A DNA stretch of 64,000 nt from Methylocystis rosea. GTDB taxonomy: Bacteria; Pseudomonadota; Alphaproteobacteria; Rhizobiales; Beijerinckiaceae. Below, piece by piece: positions 45,409-54,293 of the stretch. The DNA lies in assembly GCF_003855495.1 (NCBI RefSeq), contig NZ_CP034088.1, forward strand, positions 154,995-218,994, written 5' to 3'. Both the position numbers and the translations under genes were made by a program. Every line of letters starts with the position of its first letter. The stretch's first letter is position 1. The notes below the pieces were generated by a model. That model had not been told where the DNA came from. It worked only from the letters and a program-made list of their open reading frames with translations, and did no database searches.

Positions 45409-46428
45409 ATGCCTCATTGCGAAAACTTTGCCCCAATCATCCTGACCGGCGACCGTCCGACCGGGCCTCTGCATCTAGGTCACTATGTCGGCACTCTCAA
45501 AAATCGCGTCGCGATGCAACGAAGCCACCGGCAGTTTGTGCTGATAGCTGACGCGCAAGGACTCACAGACAACGCCGACAATCCCGACCGGATTCGGCGT
45601 AACGTTATCGAGGTGTGCCTCGATTACCTCGCCGTTGGCGTTGATCCTGCCTACACGACCATCTGCCTGCAATCTTCGCTCTCCGCATTGAATGAGTTGA
45701 CACTGTTTTATTTGAATTACGTCACCGTTGCCCGTTTGGAACGGAATCCGACGATCAAGGATGAAATTCGAACGCGTGGCTTTGGCCGCGATATCCCGGC
45801 CGGATTCCTATGTTATCCCGTCGCGCAAGCTGCCGACATCACGGCATTTAAGGCCACTGTTGTGCCCGTGGGCGACGACCAAGTCCCGATTATTGAACAA
45901 ACCAACGAAATCGTACGGCGTATCAACCGGCAGGCCGCTCGCGAGGTCTTGCCTGAGGCAAAGGCGGTGGTGCCCAAGATTGGCCGCCTACCGGGCATCG
46001 ATGGCGAGCGAAAGATGAGTAAGTCGCAAGGCAATGCCATCTACCTCTCAGCTTCCCGCGACGAGATCGGCACTGCCGTGCGCCGAATGTATACTGACCC
46101 AGGCCATTTACGCGTATCTGACCCCGGTAAAATCGAGGGCAACATCGTTTTCACCTACCTCGACGCTTTCGACCCCGACGTAGATGCCGTGGCCGATTTG
46201 AAGGCGAGCTACCGACATGGTGGCTTGGGCGATATCGCTCTAAAGCAGAGATTGGAGCAAGTGCTTGAGACTTTGATCGCGCCTATCCGCGAGCGGCGAG
46301 CTGAACTGGCCCGACGTCCGGATGATGTGATTGATGTCCTCCGGCAAGGTACAAAGACGTCACGATTCGTGACGCAGCAAACTCTTTCTGAAGTACGGGA
46401 AGCGCTGGGGCTGTTTATCTTGGCCTGA
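45409..46428 (+). CDS. trpS: Tryptophanyl-tRNA synthetase
   Basis: 339 residues of class I TrpRS: the HIGH-type motif TGPLHLGHYVGTLKNRV near residue 20, PVGDDQVPIIEQTNEIVRRI, and the KMSKS loop ERKMSKSQGNAIYLS. It charges tRNA-Trp. ATG 45409 begins at the usual N-terminus; the frame is open upstream to 45184 but that extension is unrelated. A GCTCC...GGAGC hairpin (45288-45302) lies in the leader. A small CCGCCG/CGGCGG hairpin (46524-46538) lies downstream. A plasmid-borne synthetase is presumably an extra copy. Confidence 0.93.
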   Translation: MPHCENFAPIILTGDRPTGPLHLGHYVGTLKNRVAMQRSHRQFVLIADAQGLTDNADNPDRIRRNVIEVCLDYLAVGVDPAYTTICLQSSLSALNELTLFYLNYVTVARLERNPTIKDEIRTRGFGRDIPAGFLCYPVAQAADITAFKATVVPVGDDQVPIIEQTNEIVRRINRQAAREVLPEAKAVVPKIGRLPGIDGERKMSKSQGNAIYLSASRDEIGTAVRRMYTDPGHLRVSDPGKIEGNIVFTYLDAFDPDVDAVADLKASYRHGGLGDIALKQRLEQVLETLIAPIRERRAELARRPDDVIDVLRQGTKTSRFVTQQTLSEVREALGLFILA

Positions 46429-46702
46429 TGCCGTATTTGTGCAGAAGTCAAGAATTTCGGAACAGGGATTTCGCTCGGAAAATCGCACCTTTTTGAGAGA
46501 CGCGTCGGAACGCGCAAAAGCCCGCCGGAGCGGCGGACTCGAGGTTCCATATTGGCGGCTTATGCGCGAGGCGCGGAATGTCCCGCGCCTTTCAGAATCA
46601 CCACGCTTCCGAAAATAAGTTCATTTTTTCCCACTTTCGCAGTCCCGCCATATTCGGCGTCGACACTCGTGAGCAAGTCAAACCACTTTTCAAAGGTGTG
46701 CC

Positions 46703-47236
46703 ATGGCGCGGCGTGACGAATACAGCGATGGCCCTGGTCGGCTTCCCACCACGTTGATGACGCGACGGGATGGTATGCGGACTATCAATTCCAAGGCTAT
46801 GGAAGAGCTTATCTGCCAGCACGTTTACGGCCAGTATCTCACCGTTCGTGTCCGCGGAGTTGTCGACGCGCTGATCCACGCTCAGGCGAAATACCAGTGC
46901 CACGTGACGGCAGAGAAGCTTAACGAAGTGGCCCGGGAGCTGATCGAGTGTAAGTCACGGCCGACGGTCCGCCGCGCGATCAAGCGTGCGGTGGATCTGG
47001 GCCTGTTCTCAGAAGAGAAGGAAGGTCGCCAGATTTATTACTACTTCGCGCCCGCGCAGTCGGCCCTCGTGCACCGGGTCCTTGCTTTGAAGGTCCTCAT
47101 TCCGTCCGTTGTCGTAGCTCAGCTGAGCGACGAATTAAACCCGACGGCTGGGAGCGACCTCATCCCGGAAGGATGCTACTATAACGTCATTGAGTGGTAC
47201 CCGGAGAACAAGAAGAACAACGGAGAGACGGAATGA
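46703..47236 (+). CDS. Possible winged-helix protein of an accessory three-gene unit
   Basis: 177 residues. The middle part (ELICQHVYGQYLTVRVRGVV, AKYQCHVTAEKLNEVARELI, RPTVRRAIKRAVDLGLFSEE-KEGRQIYYYF) reads like a winged helix-turn-helix with a hydrophobic wing. No family recognised. AAAGGTG precedes the ATG. Its stop overlaps the next gene (ATGA). Base composition is slightly more balanced than in neighbours, suggesting a recent arrival. It could be a regulator of the exported proteins that follow; inference only. Confidence 0.55.
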   Translation: MARRDEYSDGPGRLPTTLMTRRDGMRTINSKAMEELICQHVYGQYLTVRVRGVVDALIHAQAKYQCHVTAEKLNEVARELIECKSRPTVRRAIKRAVDLGLFSEEKEGRQIYYYFAPAQSALVHRVLALKVLIPSVVVAQLSDELNPTAGSDLIPEGCYYNVIEWYPENKKNNGETE

Positions 47237-47382
47237 TCCTGATACGCCGCATTATCGCACTAGCCATCGCCGCCTCGGTGATGGCCATTCTGCCTTTGCA
47301 GGTGAAGACGTCTCGGGTTTCGCCTGTCGCTATTAACGTTCAATCCGCGGCGGCTGGGTACGCCAGTGGCGGCTCTAAATAA
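47233..47382 (+). CDS. Tiny exported or membrane peptide
   Basis: 49 residues: MILIRRIIALAIAASVMAIL-PLQVKTSRVSPVAINVQSAA ending YASGGSK. A strongly hydrophobic segment with a basic start could be a signal peptide or an anchor. Translation is coupled to the upstream gene by ATGA. Unknown role. Confidence 0.5.
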   Translation: MILIRRIIALAIAASVMAILPLQVKTSRVSPVAINVQSAAAGYASGGSK

Positions 47383-47491
47383 GGCAAGCGGGTTTCCATT
47401 TGCCGCTTTGCTGCCGTGGGGATGATAGAGCGTCAGGGTGGCCTCCAGAGGTTCAGCCACAGGGGCTGGGCCGCGAAACTGGAGAAGTCAA

Positions 47492-47902
47492 ATGAATACC
47501 CTTGATTTCAAGCGCACCATTAGCGCTTTCGCCGTGGCGGCCGGTGTGGTCGCGACCGCCCCCACGCTGGTGATGGCGCAGCAGACCTCGCTTCAGCTGG
47601 AGAACGCGCCCGGCGCCCGTCCGAAGTCGTCCGTCACGGTCACCGCCAACGTTGTCAACCGGTCGCGAACCGACTCGACCGGCGGCACTGTTGTGTTCGA
47701 CAACGAGTACTCCCAGTGCACCGTAACTTTCGGCCCGATCCGCGCCCTCGGTGGATCGGCTTCCGGTAGCTGCGTTCTGGACGGCTATGCGCTGATGGCG
47801 AAGTCGCAGTTTAATGCCGCCAACGGCACGCACTGGGTCGGCTGGGCCGGTAACGGTCAGGCGTTCAGCGTTATCGACATCAACCTAAACGACGCAAAGT
47901 AA
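47492..47902 (+). CDS. Exported beta-rich protein
   Basis: 136 residues: signal peptide (MNTLDFKRTISAFAVAAGVV-ATAPTLVMA, cut before QQ) and a mature beta-rich part with two Cys (SQCTVTFGPIRALGGSASGS-CVLDGYAL) that could form a disulphide, ending VIDINLNDAK. GGAG lies 7 nt before ATG 47492. A strong terminator follows 36 bp after the stop. Unknown function; a secreted adhesin-like or phage-like structural role is possible. Confidence 0.6.
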   Translation: MNTLDFKRTISAFAVAAGVVATAPTLVMAQQTSLQLENAPGARPKSSVTVTANVVNRSRTDSTGGTVVFDNEYSQCTVTFGPIRALGGSASGSCVLDGYALMAKSQFNAANGTHWVGWAGNGQAFSVIDINLNDAK

Positions 47903-47937
47903 CATCGAGGCCACGGCTTAGGCTGTGGGAATTATGG

Positions 47938-47970
47938 CCGCCGAGGTGGGATACTCCTCGGCGGTTTTTT
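47938..47970 (+). terminator. Rho-independent terminator
   Basis: CCGCCGAGG-TGGGATACT-CCTCGGCGG followed by TTTTTT: a perfect 9-bp stem and a six-T run. It closes the three-gene unit at 46703-47902. Confidence 0.88.
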
Positions 47971-48384
47971 GCATCCTTGGGGTCGTTTGCGGCAACGTCG
48001 GCATCGGTCCCGCCGCTTCTGCCGAAAAGCTGGACGTGAACGGCGTGGTAATGGTGGCAGGCACCGGCAGCCTTCTTTGGCACCCCCGCGTGTTCCTGTG
48101 TTCTGGTTCCGGCGCAGGCTCCGACTCCTACTTAACGCCAGGGTCGTGCTTAGGGTTCACACATTGGCCGGTGGAGGTTTCTCCCGGCGCATAACGAGCT
48201 CCTGTCGACACACTTGGTCGACGCGACTCGAACTCAACTTGCAGAGATTCTTGCCGACGCGCCCTCGCTACGCCCTTTGACGTCGCGGGTGCCCGCTGGA
48301 AAGCGGTAAACCAGGTCGTCACCATCAAGAGCGCGGGACAGGCACCGTCAGCTTGCAGGCATTGCTGGCGCGCTATGGCGTTAC
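47971..48384. other. No confident gene
   Basis: An open frame (47925-48194) spans the terminator and continues with GLY/SER-rich sequence; it is unlikely to be translated as one piece. The remainder up to the severed scpB end shows no domain. Confidence 0.35.
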
Positions 48385-48483
48385 TCAGACGCGACGAATG
48401 CGCATCGGCTCGGATCGATGGAGTTCACCGGCCATATCGTCGAACTCGGTGTCGAGTTCTAACTCTCCGATGTCTCCATCATC
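48385..48483 (-). pseudogene. Severed 3' end of scpB copy 2
   Basis: Reading the minus strand from the IS66 target repeat in the scpB frame gives DD-GDIGELELDTEFDDMAGE-LHRSEPMRIRRV-stop. This acidic tail continues the ScpB protein that is interrupted at 50989-50996 by the IS66 insertion. It lacks its own start and is a detached coding fragment. Confidence 0.75.
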
Positions 48484-48559
48484 GTAAGCGCTGTTTTGAC
48501 CGCACCTTTTCTGGGGCTAGGGACGGGGCGATATTCGGAGCGTTGAGGAGCTCCGACAC

Positions 48560-49021
48560 ATGTCGATTTTAGAGCATAAGCACGTGTCGGAGATTGAGGC
48601 GGCTCCGCCACGACGTGTCGAGATTTTTACTGGGGCCGGTCGCCGCCGCACGTGGACGGCGGAAGAAAAGGCGTCGATCGTTGCGGAGAGTTATGAGGAA
48701 GGCGTCCACGCCTGCCAAGTTGCTCGCCGACATGGTTTGACGCCACAGCAATTGTTCACGTGGCGGCGCGCGGCGCGGGAAAGTTTGAAGGCTGTTGACG
48801 CCGAAACTCCCTCAGCATTTGTTCCTGCGGTTGTTGAAGCGACAGCTGTGAAAGCAACGCCTGCCGAGCCGGCCGACGCCCAAGCGGCCTCTGTTCGGCC
48901 GCCGATTATCGAACTTGAGATCGGCGGTTCGCGCGTATGGATATGGCGCGGGGCGGAGGCGGCGCTGGTGACCGCGATCGTCGGCGCGTTGAAGGACGAT
49001 AAAAGATCGGACTGCGCGTGA
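48560..49021 (+). CDS. tnpA: IS66 accessory protein TnpA
   Basis: 153 residues with a helix-turn-helix typical of IS66 OrfA: RRVEIFTGAGRRRTWTAEEK, ACQVARRHGLTPQQLFTWRR, then a linker and PIIELEIGGSRVWIWRGAEA. It is required for IS66 transposition. Its stop overlaps the GTG start of tnpB. Confidence 0.88.
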   Translation: MSILEHKHVSEIEAAPPRRVEIFTGAGRRRTWTAEEKASIVAESYEEGVHACQVARRHGLTPQQLFTWRRAARESLKAVDAETPSAFVPAVVEATAVKATPAEPADAQAASVRPPIIELEIGGSRVWIWRGAEAALVTAIVGALKDDKRSDCA

Positions 49022-49374
49022 TCGGCCCGACGGGCGCGGTCCGCGTCATGGTGGCGACGAAGCCCGTCGACTTCCGTAAGGGCGCGGAGGGTCTCGCGGC
49101 GCTGGTGCGCGAGACGATGCAGGCCAATCCCTTCGACGGCGCGATTTACGTTTTCCGCGCCAAGCGCGCGGATCGGATTAAACTCGTGTTCTGGGACGGC
49201 ACGGGCGTATGCCTCTTCGCCAAGCGACTGGAGGACGGCGAGTTCCGCTGGCCCAAGATCGATGACGGCGTCATGCGATTGTCGGCGGCGCAATTGTCGG
49301 CGCTGCTCGAAGGACTCGATTGGCGGCGCGTGCGCGCGGCGAAAGAGACGCCGGCCCCCGCGTTGCCGGGATGA
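49018..49374 (+). CDS. tnpB: IS66 accessory protein TnpB
   Basis: 118 residues of the IS66 Orf2 family: VRVMVATKPVDFRKGAEGLA, AIYVFRAKRADRIKLVFWDG, GVCLFAKRLEDGEFRWP. GTG 49018 overlaps the tnpA stop. Function in transposition is required but its biochemical role is unclear in the family. Confidence 0.9.
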   Translation: MIGPTGAVRVMVATKPVDFRKGAEGLAALVRETMQANPFDGAIYVFRAKRADRIKLVFWDGTGVCLFAKRLEDGEFRWPKIDDGVMRLSAAQLSALLEGLDWRRVRAAKETPAPALPG

Positions 49375-49443
49375 GCTGCGACACAGTGAATCAGGGCCTC
49401 GAAGAGCGTCGAAAGACGGCAGAAAATATGGTGTTCTGCGGCT

Positions 49444-50975
49444 ATGGCGCAGGCGATCGAGAGGCTTCCCGACGATCCGAACGAACTGAAGGCGATGCTT
49501 CTCGCCGAGCGCGCGCGCAACGAGCGCCTGGTTCAGATCATCAAGGAGATGCAGCGCCATCGCTTCGGGCGGCGCGCCGAGACGCTTCCCGAAGACCAGA
49601 TGCTGCTCGCGCTTGAAGAGGTCGACCAGACGGAAGCCGGCGCGGCGGCGGCGGCGGAAGCCAAATCCGCCGCCGAACGTGAGAAGGCGGCCAGAAAGCG
49701 CCGCACGAACCGTGGCGCGCTGCCTGCCCATCTGCCGCGCATCGAGACCATCGTCGACATCGACGAGAAGGCCTGTCCCTGCTGCAAGGGCGCGCTTCAC
49801 CGGATCGGCGAGGATGTCTCCGAGCGGCTCGACATTGTGCCGGCGCAGTTCCGGGTGCTGGTGACTCGGCGTCCCAAATACGCCTGTCGCGCCTGCGAGG
49901 GCGCGGTCGTGCAGGCGCCGGCCCCGGCGCGGCTGATCGAAGGCGGACTGCCGACCGAGGCGACCGTCGCCCACGTGCTCGTTTCCAAATATGCAGATCA
50001 CCTTCCGCTCTATCGGCAGGCCCAGATCTACGCCCGGCAGGGCATCGCGCTCGACCGTTCGACGCTCGCCGACTGGGTTGGACGCGCCGCCTGGCATTTG
50101 CGGCCCGTGCATGAGCGACTTCTGGAACACATAAGATTGTCGACGAAAATCTTCGCCGACGAGACAAAGGCGCCGGTGCTCGACCCCGGACGGGGGCGCA
50201 CCAAGACCGGCCAGCTCTGGGCTTATGCGCGCGACGACCGGCCTTTCGGCGGCGCAGATCCGCCGATCGCCGTCTATGTCTATGCGCAAAACCGAAAATC
50301 CGAGCAGCCGCTCACGCATCTTGCCGGCTTCACGGGCGTCGTGCAGGTTGACGGTTACGCCGGCTATCGTGCGCTGGCGCAGAAGAACAGCGTGTCGCTC
50401 GCCTTCTGCTGGTCGCATGTCCGCAGGCGATTTTACGAACTCGCCGCCGCCGGCCCTGCGCCGATCGCCAGCGAGGCGCTCGAGCGCATCGGCGCGCTCT
50501 ACGCGGTCGAGAGCAATATCCGGGTCAGAACCCGGATGACCGGCGCGCGGCGCGACAGGAAAAATCCCGCCCCATCCTCGACGCCCTCGAGCCATGGCTG
50601 CGTGAAAAGCTCACGCTGATCAGCCAGAAGACCAAGCTCGCCGAGGCGATCCGCTACGCGCTCTCGCGCTGGGACGGCCTAACGCGCTTCGTCGACGACG
50701 GGCGCATCGAGATCGACTCCAACATCGTCGAGCGCGCCATCCGCCCCATTGCCCTTAATAGGAAGAACGCTCTCTTCGCGGGTTCCGATGGCGGGGCTGA
50801 GAACTGGGCGATCGTCGCATCGCTTATCGAGACCTGCAAGATCAACGGCGTCGATCCGCAAGCCTATATGACCGACGTCCTCACGAAGATCGTCGACGGC
50901 CATCTCGCCAGCAAACTCGACGAACTCATGCCCTGGGCCTACGCGCAGCCGGTCGCACTCAAAGACGTGGCCTGA
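49444..50975 (+). pseudogene. tnpC: IS66 transposase TnpC, frameshifted
   Basis: ATG 49444 starts the DDE transposase: a helical N-terminus, a zinc finger (DIDEKACPCCKGALHRIGED), the core (KIFADETKAPVLDPGRGRTK, VQVDGYAGYRALAQKNS, CWSHVRRRFYEL) and then, in the next frame, SRWDGLTRFVDDGRIEIDSN-IVERAIRPIALNRKNALFAG. The frame breaks near 50520-50545. Without the shift it would be about 510 residues. Probably inactive unless the shift is a sequencing error. Confidence 0.85.
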
Positions 50976-50988
50976 AAACAGCGGTTAC

Positions 50989-51650
50989 CCATCATCGGCG
51001 GACAGACCTAAAGCGCCGTCGAGATCGGCCTCCGGTTGCGGCCTCTCCAAAAGCCCTTCGTCTTCGAGCCGTTCGATATCGGGAAGCTCGCGCAATGTCG
51101 CGAGTCCGAAGACCTCCAGGAATTTCTTGGTCGTCACATAGGCGAACGGCGCGCCGGGCCGAGGCGCGCGCAAGGCGCCGTCGATCAGGCCATGGCGCTT
51201 GAGCGCGCCGATGACGTCGCGGCTGATCTCTTTGCCGGCGACCGACGAGAGTTCGGCGCGGGTGGCGGGTTGCAGATAGGCGATCGCGGTCACCGCCAAA
51301 ATCTCGGTCGGCGTCAATTCGGGCGCGCCCGCAATGCGCAGATCGCCGCCGGCCGCCGCGCGGATCGCCGGCGCGAAACGCGGCCTGGTGCGCAGCTGAT
51401 AGCCGCCGGCGACAAAGACGAGTTCATAGGGTCTCGCGCGTAAATCGTCGCGGATGTCGGCGATCAGGTCGTCGAGATTGCAGGTCGCGCCAACCAGCCT
51501 GGCGAGCGTCTCGCGCGATACCGGGGTCCGCGCGGCGAAAATCACCGCTTCGACGCGCCCCATCCACTCGCGCCAGCGCACGGCTTCCGGCAACTCCATA
51601 AGCGCGGGATCGAATGACTCGTGCAGCTCGCTTTTTTGGGGGCGGCCCAT
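50989..51650 (-). CDS. ScpB-like segregation protein (copy 2), C-terminus replaced by IS66 stop
   Basis: About 220 residues, close to the copy at 33185: VRWREWMGRVEAVIFAARTP, ETLARLVGATCNLDDLIADI, YELVFVAGGYQLRTRPRFAP, LTPTEILAVTAIAYLQPATR, LEVFGLATLRELPDIERLED. After GLSADDG the frame enters the IS66 right end and stops at its TAA (GGTAAC), dropping the last 30 or so residues. The winged-helix core is untouched, so the protein may work. GAGG precedes ATG 51650. DUF1403 lies 124 bp upstream on the same strand. Confidence 0.8.
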
Positions 51651-51774
51651 GTTTGCGCCTCACATTGGTTCTTGCCGCGTTTGCTTCATCAAAGCCGCTT
51701 GCTCTTTGCTCGACAACGCATTTTTAAAACGTGTTTCCCGCGCCGAACCGGCGTCCACTTCGACTGGAAACGCT

Positions 51775-52893
51775 TCAGAGCCCATAAAGCCGGAAGCTCG
51801 CGCGCCCCGAGAGCTCTCGCACGGCGCGAAGTTCAATGAGCCGATCAAACAGACGCCGCGCGCCGCGGTCGGAGAGCCTTGCCGTTTTCGCCGCGCGCGC
51901 CGGCGTCACGCAATCATCGGCGAGCAGCATCTCGATGACCGGCGCCGCGCTCTTGGCCCGCAATTTCGGCGCGGCGTCGAGAAGTTTTTGCGTTTGGCGC
52001 GACAAGGCGCCAGCGACATCGATCGCCTCACCCGCCGCAAGCGCGTAGGCGCCGGCGAGCGCGGTCGACCAGTCGCTGTCGCGTGGACGCGCTCGACGGC
52101 CGTTTTGACCGCGGCGCAATGCGGGATGCGCGACCACCGTGGCCAGCAGCGGAATTGGCGCCTTCCAGCCGAGTTTTTGCGCCAGCGCGACATCGGCGAG
52201 CCAGAGGACAAAGATTTCCGCATCGATTGCAGGGACGGCCGCGAGACAATGCATCGCCGCTTCGCTCACGCGCGCGGCCGCGGCGAGCGGCTCGTCGGCC
52301 TTTATCATGGCGTCACGCAACGCGCCGGCGAGACCCTGCGCGTCCATGGCGCTCGGCGCCCCAACATGTTCAGCGGCGATCGCCAATGTCGCTGCGTCAA
52401 ATTTCACGGAGCGCGACGCAAACAGCCGAAATAGGCGATGCAGGCGGCCGGCCGGGCTGGTCTCGCCGCCGTAGCCGGTGAGATGCTCGGCGTCGCGGAG
52501 CGCCGCTTCGTCCTCGCGCAGCCGCGCGAGACGCGCGCAGGCCGCGGCGGCTGTGAGCGCCAGGCGCTGGCGCAGCGCGCCCGAAAAAACCGGCTCGACG
52601 CCGAAGTTTTTGCCGGCATTAGAAACATCGACGGAGTCTCTGCCGGCGCTCGAAACATCGGCGCCGGCGCGCAAAATCTGATCGAGATGGGCGATCCCGG
52701 CGCCGGCGAGAAACATCGCGTTTCTGACGCCGCCGGCGCCGCCGTTGAGCCTCGCCCAACGCGGAAGCGGCTGGATTTCCGGAAGATTTGGGGGGCGCGA
52801 CGGGTTTAGAGGACGGCTTCGCACGACGCGCCGCGGGCGCGCCATCGGCGCGGGTTCAAGGCTCAACGGGTGGGGCGAATCGCTTTCCAACAT
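51775..52893 (-). CDS. DUF1403 family protein (copy 2, intact)
   Basis: About 372 residues. Conserved blocks: LPRWARLNGGAGGVRNAMFL, AGIAHLDQILRAGADVSSAG, RQRLALTAAAACARLARLRE, DEAALRDAEHLTGYGGETSP, LPLLATVVAHPALRRGQNGR and RLFDRLIELRAVRELSGRAS-FRLYGL, the last resembling a winged helix. Known only as a domain of unknown function in rhizobial-type replicons, beside ScpB-like genes. The start is uncertain (GTG 52935, ATG 52893 or 52845). Its upstream region holds the 29-bp palindrome. Confidence 0.8.
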   Translation of the reverse strand: MLESDSPHPLSLEPAPMARPRRVVRSRPLNPSRPPNLPEIQPLPRWARLNGGAGGVRNAMFLAGAGIAHLDQILRAGADVSSAGRDSVDVSNAGKNFGVEPVFSGALRQRLALTAAAACARLARLREDEAALRDAEHLTGYGGETSPAGRLHRLFRLFASRSVKFDAATLAIAAEHVGAPSAMDAQGLAGALRDAMIKADEPLAAAARVSEAAMHCLAAVPAIDAEIFVLWLADVALAQKLGWKAPIPLLATVVAHPALRRGQNGRRARPRDSDWSTALAGAYALAAGEAIDVAGALSRQTQKLLDAAPKLRAKSAAPVIEMLLADDCVTPARAAKTARLSDRGARRLFDRLIELRAVRELSGRASFRLYGL

Positions 52894-52993
52894 GCGCGGA
52901 ATCGTAGGCGCGGAACGGGTCCAGCGGCAAGCCACGGCGGCGCTTTATCGTTAAATTTAGCGCCATATCCGCCCTGCTTGTCGGCTCTCCCAC

Positions 52994-53022
52994 ATGTCCG
53001 ATAATGTGCGCTTATCGGACAT
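52994..53022. other. 29-bp dif-like palindrome, candidate recombination site
   Basis: ATGTCCGATAA (52994-53004) and TTATCGGACAT (53012-53022) are perfect 11-bp inverted arms around TGTGCGC. The 11-7-11 layout is close to the 11-6-11 of XerCD/dif core sites. It lies between DUF1403 and the left end of the second Tni transposon. The tyrosine recombinase beyond that transposon is the natural partner. It could instead be an operator for DUF1403. Confidence 0.5.
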
Positions 53023-53252
53023 GATTCGAAAGGCTTGGAAAATCGGGAAAAATTTCGCGTTTGATCGCTGGACAGCCTTCTGACGCGTCGGATTCTTCCG
53101 GCCAAGGCTCCGCTTGAATGACCGGACTCCCCCGTGGGAAATGTCGGAGAGCCGCAATTTTATGGGATCCGAGTGTCGGACAGCCATAATTTGTGGGATT
53201 GGGCGCTCGGCGCGGCGGGACCGCGCATAATTTCGCAATGCCGATTCACAAT

Positions 53253-54293
53253 TCATGGGACAAGCCGCGCCGAAATTTGTGGGACTCGCGCATAATTTAT
53301 GGAACTGCGCTGCAATCGACGCCGTCGCGGAGCCTTTCCAGCCGGCTGCGCGTCGGTCAGGCGTCGTAACTCGACGCCGATGCGACGGCGCGTCGCAGAC
53401 GGCCAGGTCCTCAAAATACGACGCAGGTTCGTCTCCCCCTCGGCGTCGGCCGCCGCCAGCGCCGCCGCCGCGTGTTCGACGGGATTTTCGGTCAGGCGCG
53501 CCACGCCGACGGCCAAAGCGTAGTTCTGTAAGAGCGAGCCGCACGCGAGCGCGGCGAGCCCCGGGCGAACTGGCTTGGCGAGCACGGGCGCGAAGCGATC
53601 ATATTCCGGCGCGGCGACAAGCAGGGCCTGGCGGACGATCGGCCGGGTCAGAAACGCGTGGTTGGCGCGGCGCGCCTCCAGTGAGAGTCGCGGCTGCTCC
53701 GCCAGGGATGGCGGCGACGGGCGACGGTAGGGTGTGGTCAGGAACCGCAGCAGCTCCGGAACCGGCGGGTCGATCTCGCCCACGGCGTCGCGCTCCTCGG
53801 CCCAGGCCGCCAAGCGGGCGACGCCGCGGCGCGCCAGCGGATCGAGGCGTTCGAGAACGCTTTCGGGCAGAAAGCTCTGCATCGGCCGCTTGTCGCGCCC
53901 CCGCAGCCGAACGCCGTGCACGGAACACCAAAAGGTCCAGGGCAGCGCCGCATCCTTGCGGCCGATCGCGGGAGTTTGAGCGCAAAGCGGGCAAAAATAT
54001 CTGGCGCTCGGCGCGATCATGACACGGGCGTGCGGCGCCAGGGTCGCGAATGTCATCGCGTCGATCGTGGACGCGCTCAGCCCGGCGCGCGCCGCGATCA
54101 AGGCCCCCTGCCCCGCCGACAGGTCCTGTTCCAGCGTCAGCGGCGAAACTCCCGCGAGCCCGAAATGGTCGAGCAGCGCGCTCGCCGATAAGCCGTATAT
54201 CCCGGCGACCCGCGACAGCCACGACGACAGGCGCTCTTCCGCCGCCGGTCGCGGCGCGACAGGCAAGAGCGAGGCGAGCGCCGCCGCGTTCAC
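53253..54293 (-). CDS. tniQ: TniQ targeting protein (transposon 2)
   Basis: 346 residues: N-terminal RPAAEERLSSWLSRVAGIYG (TniQ signature) and a zinc-ribbon (YFCPLCAQTP...WCSVHGVRL), followed by helical and basic segments. GTG 54293 overlaps the tniB stop (GTGA). The C-terminus runs into the left-end repeat array. Longer than the sister TniQ (294), chiefly in its C-terminal half. Confidence 0.83.
   Translation of the reverse strand: MNAAALASLLPVAPRPAAEERLSSWLSRVAGIYGLSASALLDHFGLAGVSPLTLEQDLSAGQGALIAARAGLSASTIDAMTFATLAPHARVMIAPSARYFCPLCAQTPAIGRKDAALPWTFWCSVHGVRLRGRDKRPMQSFLPESVLERLDPLARRGVARLAAWAEERDAVGEIDPPVPELLRFLTTPYRRPSPPSLAEQPRLSLEARRANHAFLTRPIVRQALLVAAPEYDRFAPVLAKPVRPGLAALACGSLLQNYALAVGVARLTENPVEHAAAALAAADAEGETNLRRILRTWPSATRRRIGVELRRLTDAQPAGKAPRRRRLQRSSINYARVPQISARLVP

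Larger units (their letters stand above)
48484..50988 (+). mobile_element. Complete IS66-family element
   Basis: Ends are GTAAGCGCTGTTTTGACC (left) and, on the minus strand, GTAACCGCTGTTTTCAGG (right). CCATCATC flanks the element on both sides (48476-48483 and 50989-50996), a perfect 8-bp target duplication. It carries tnpA, tnpB and tnpC in the usual order, with tnpC frameshifted. It is inserted into the 3' end of the second scpB gene. Confidence 0.92.

Noticed and set aside
47925..48194. 89-codon frame following the exported protein
   Set aside because: It reads straight through a perfect terminator stem and T run, so it is unlikely to be transcribed and translated as one gene.
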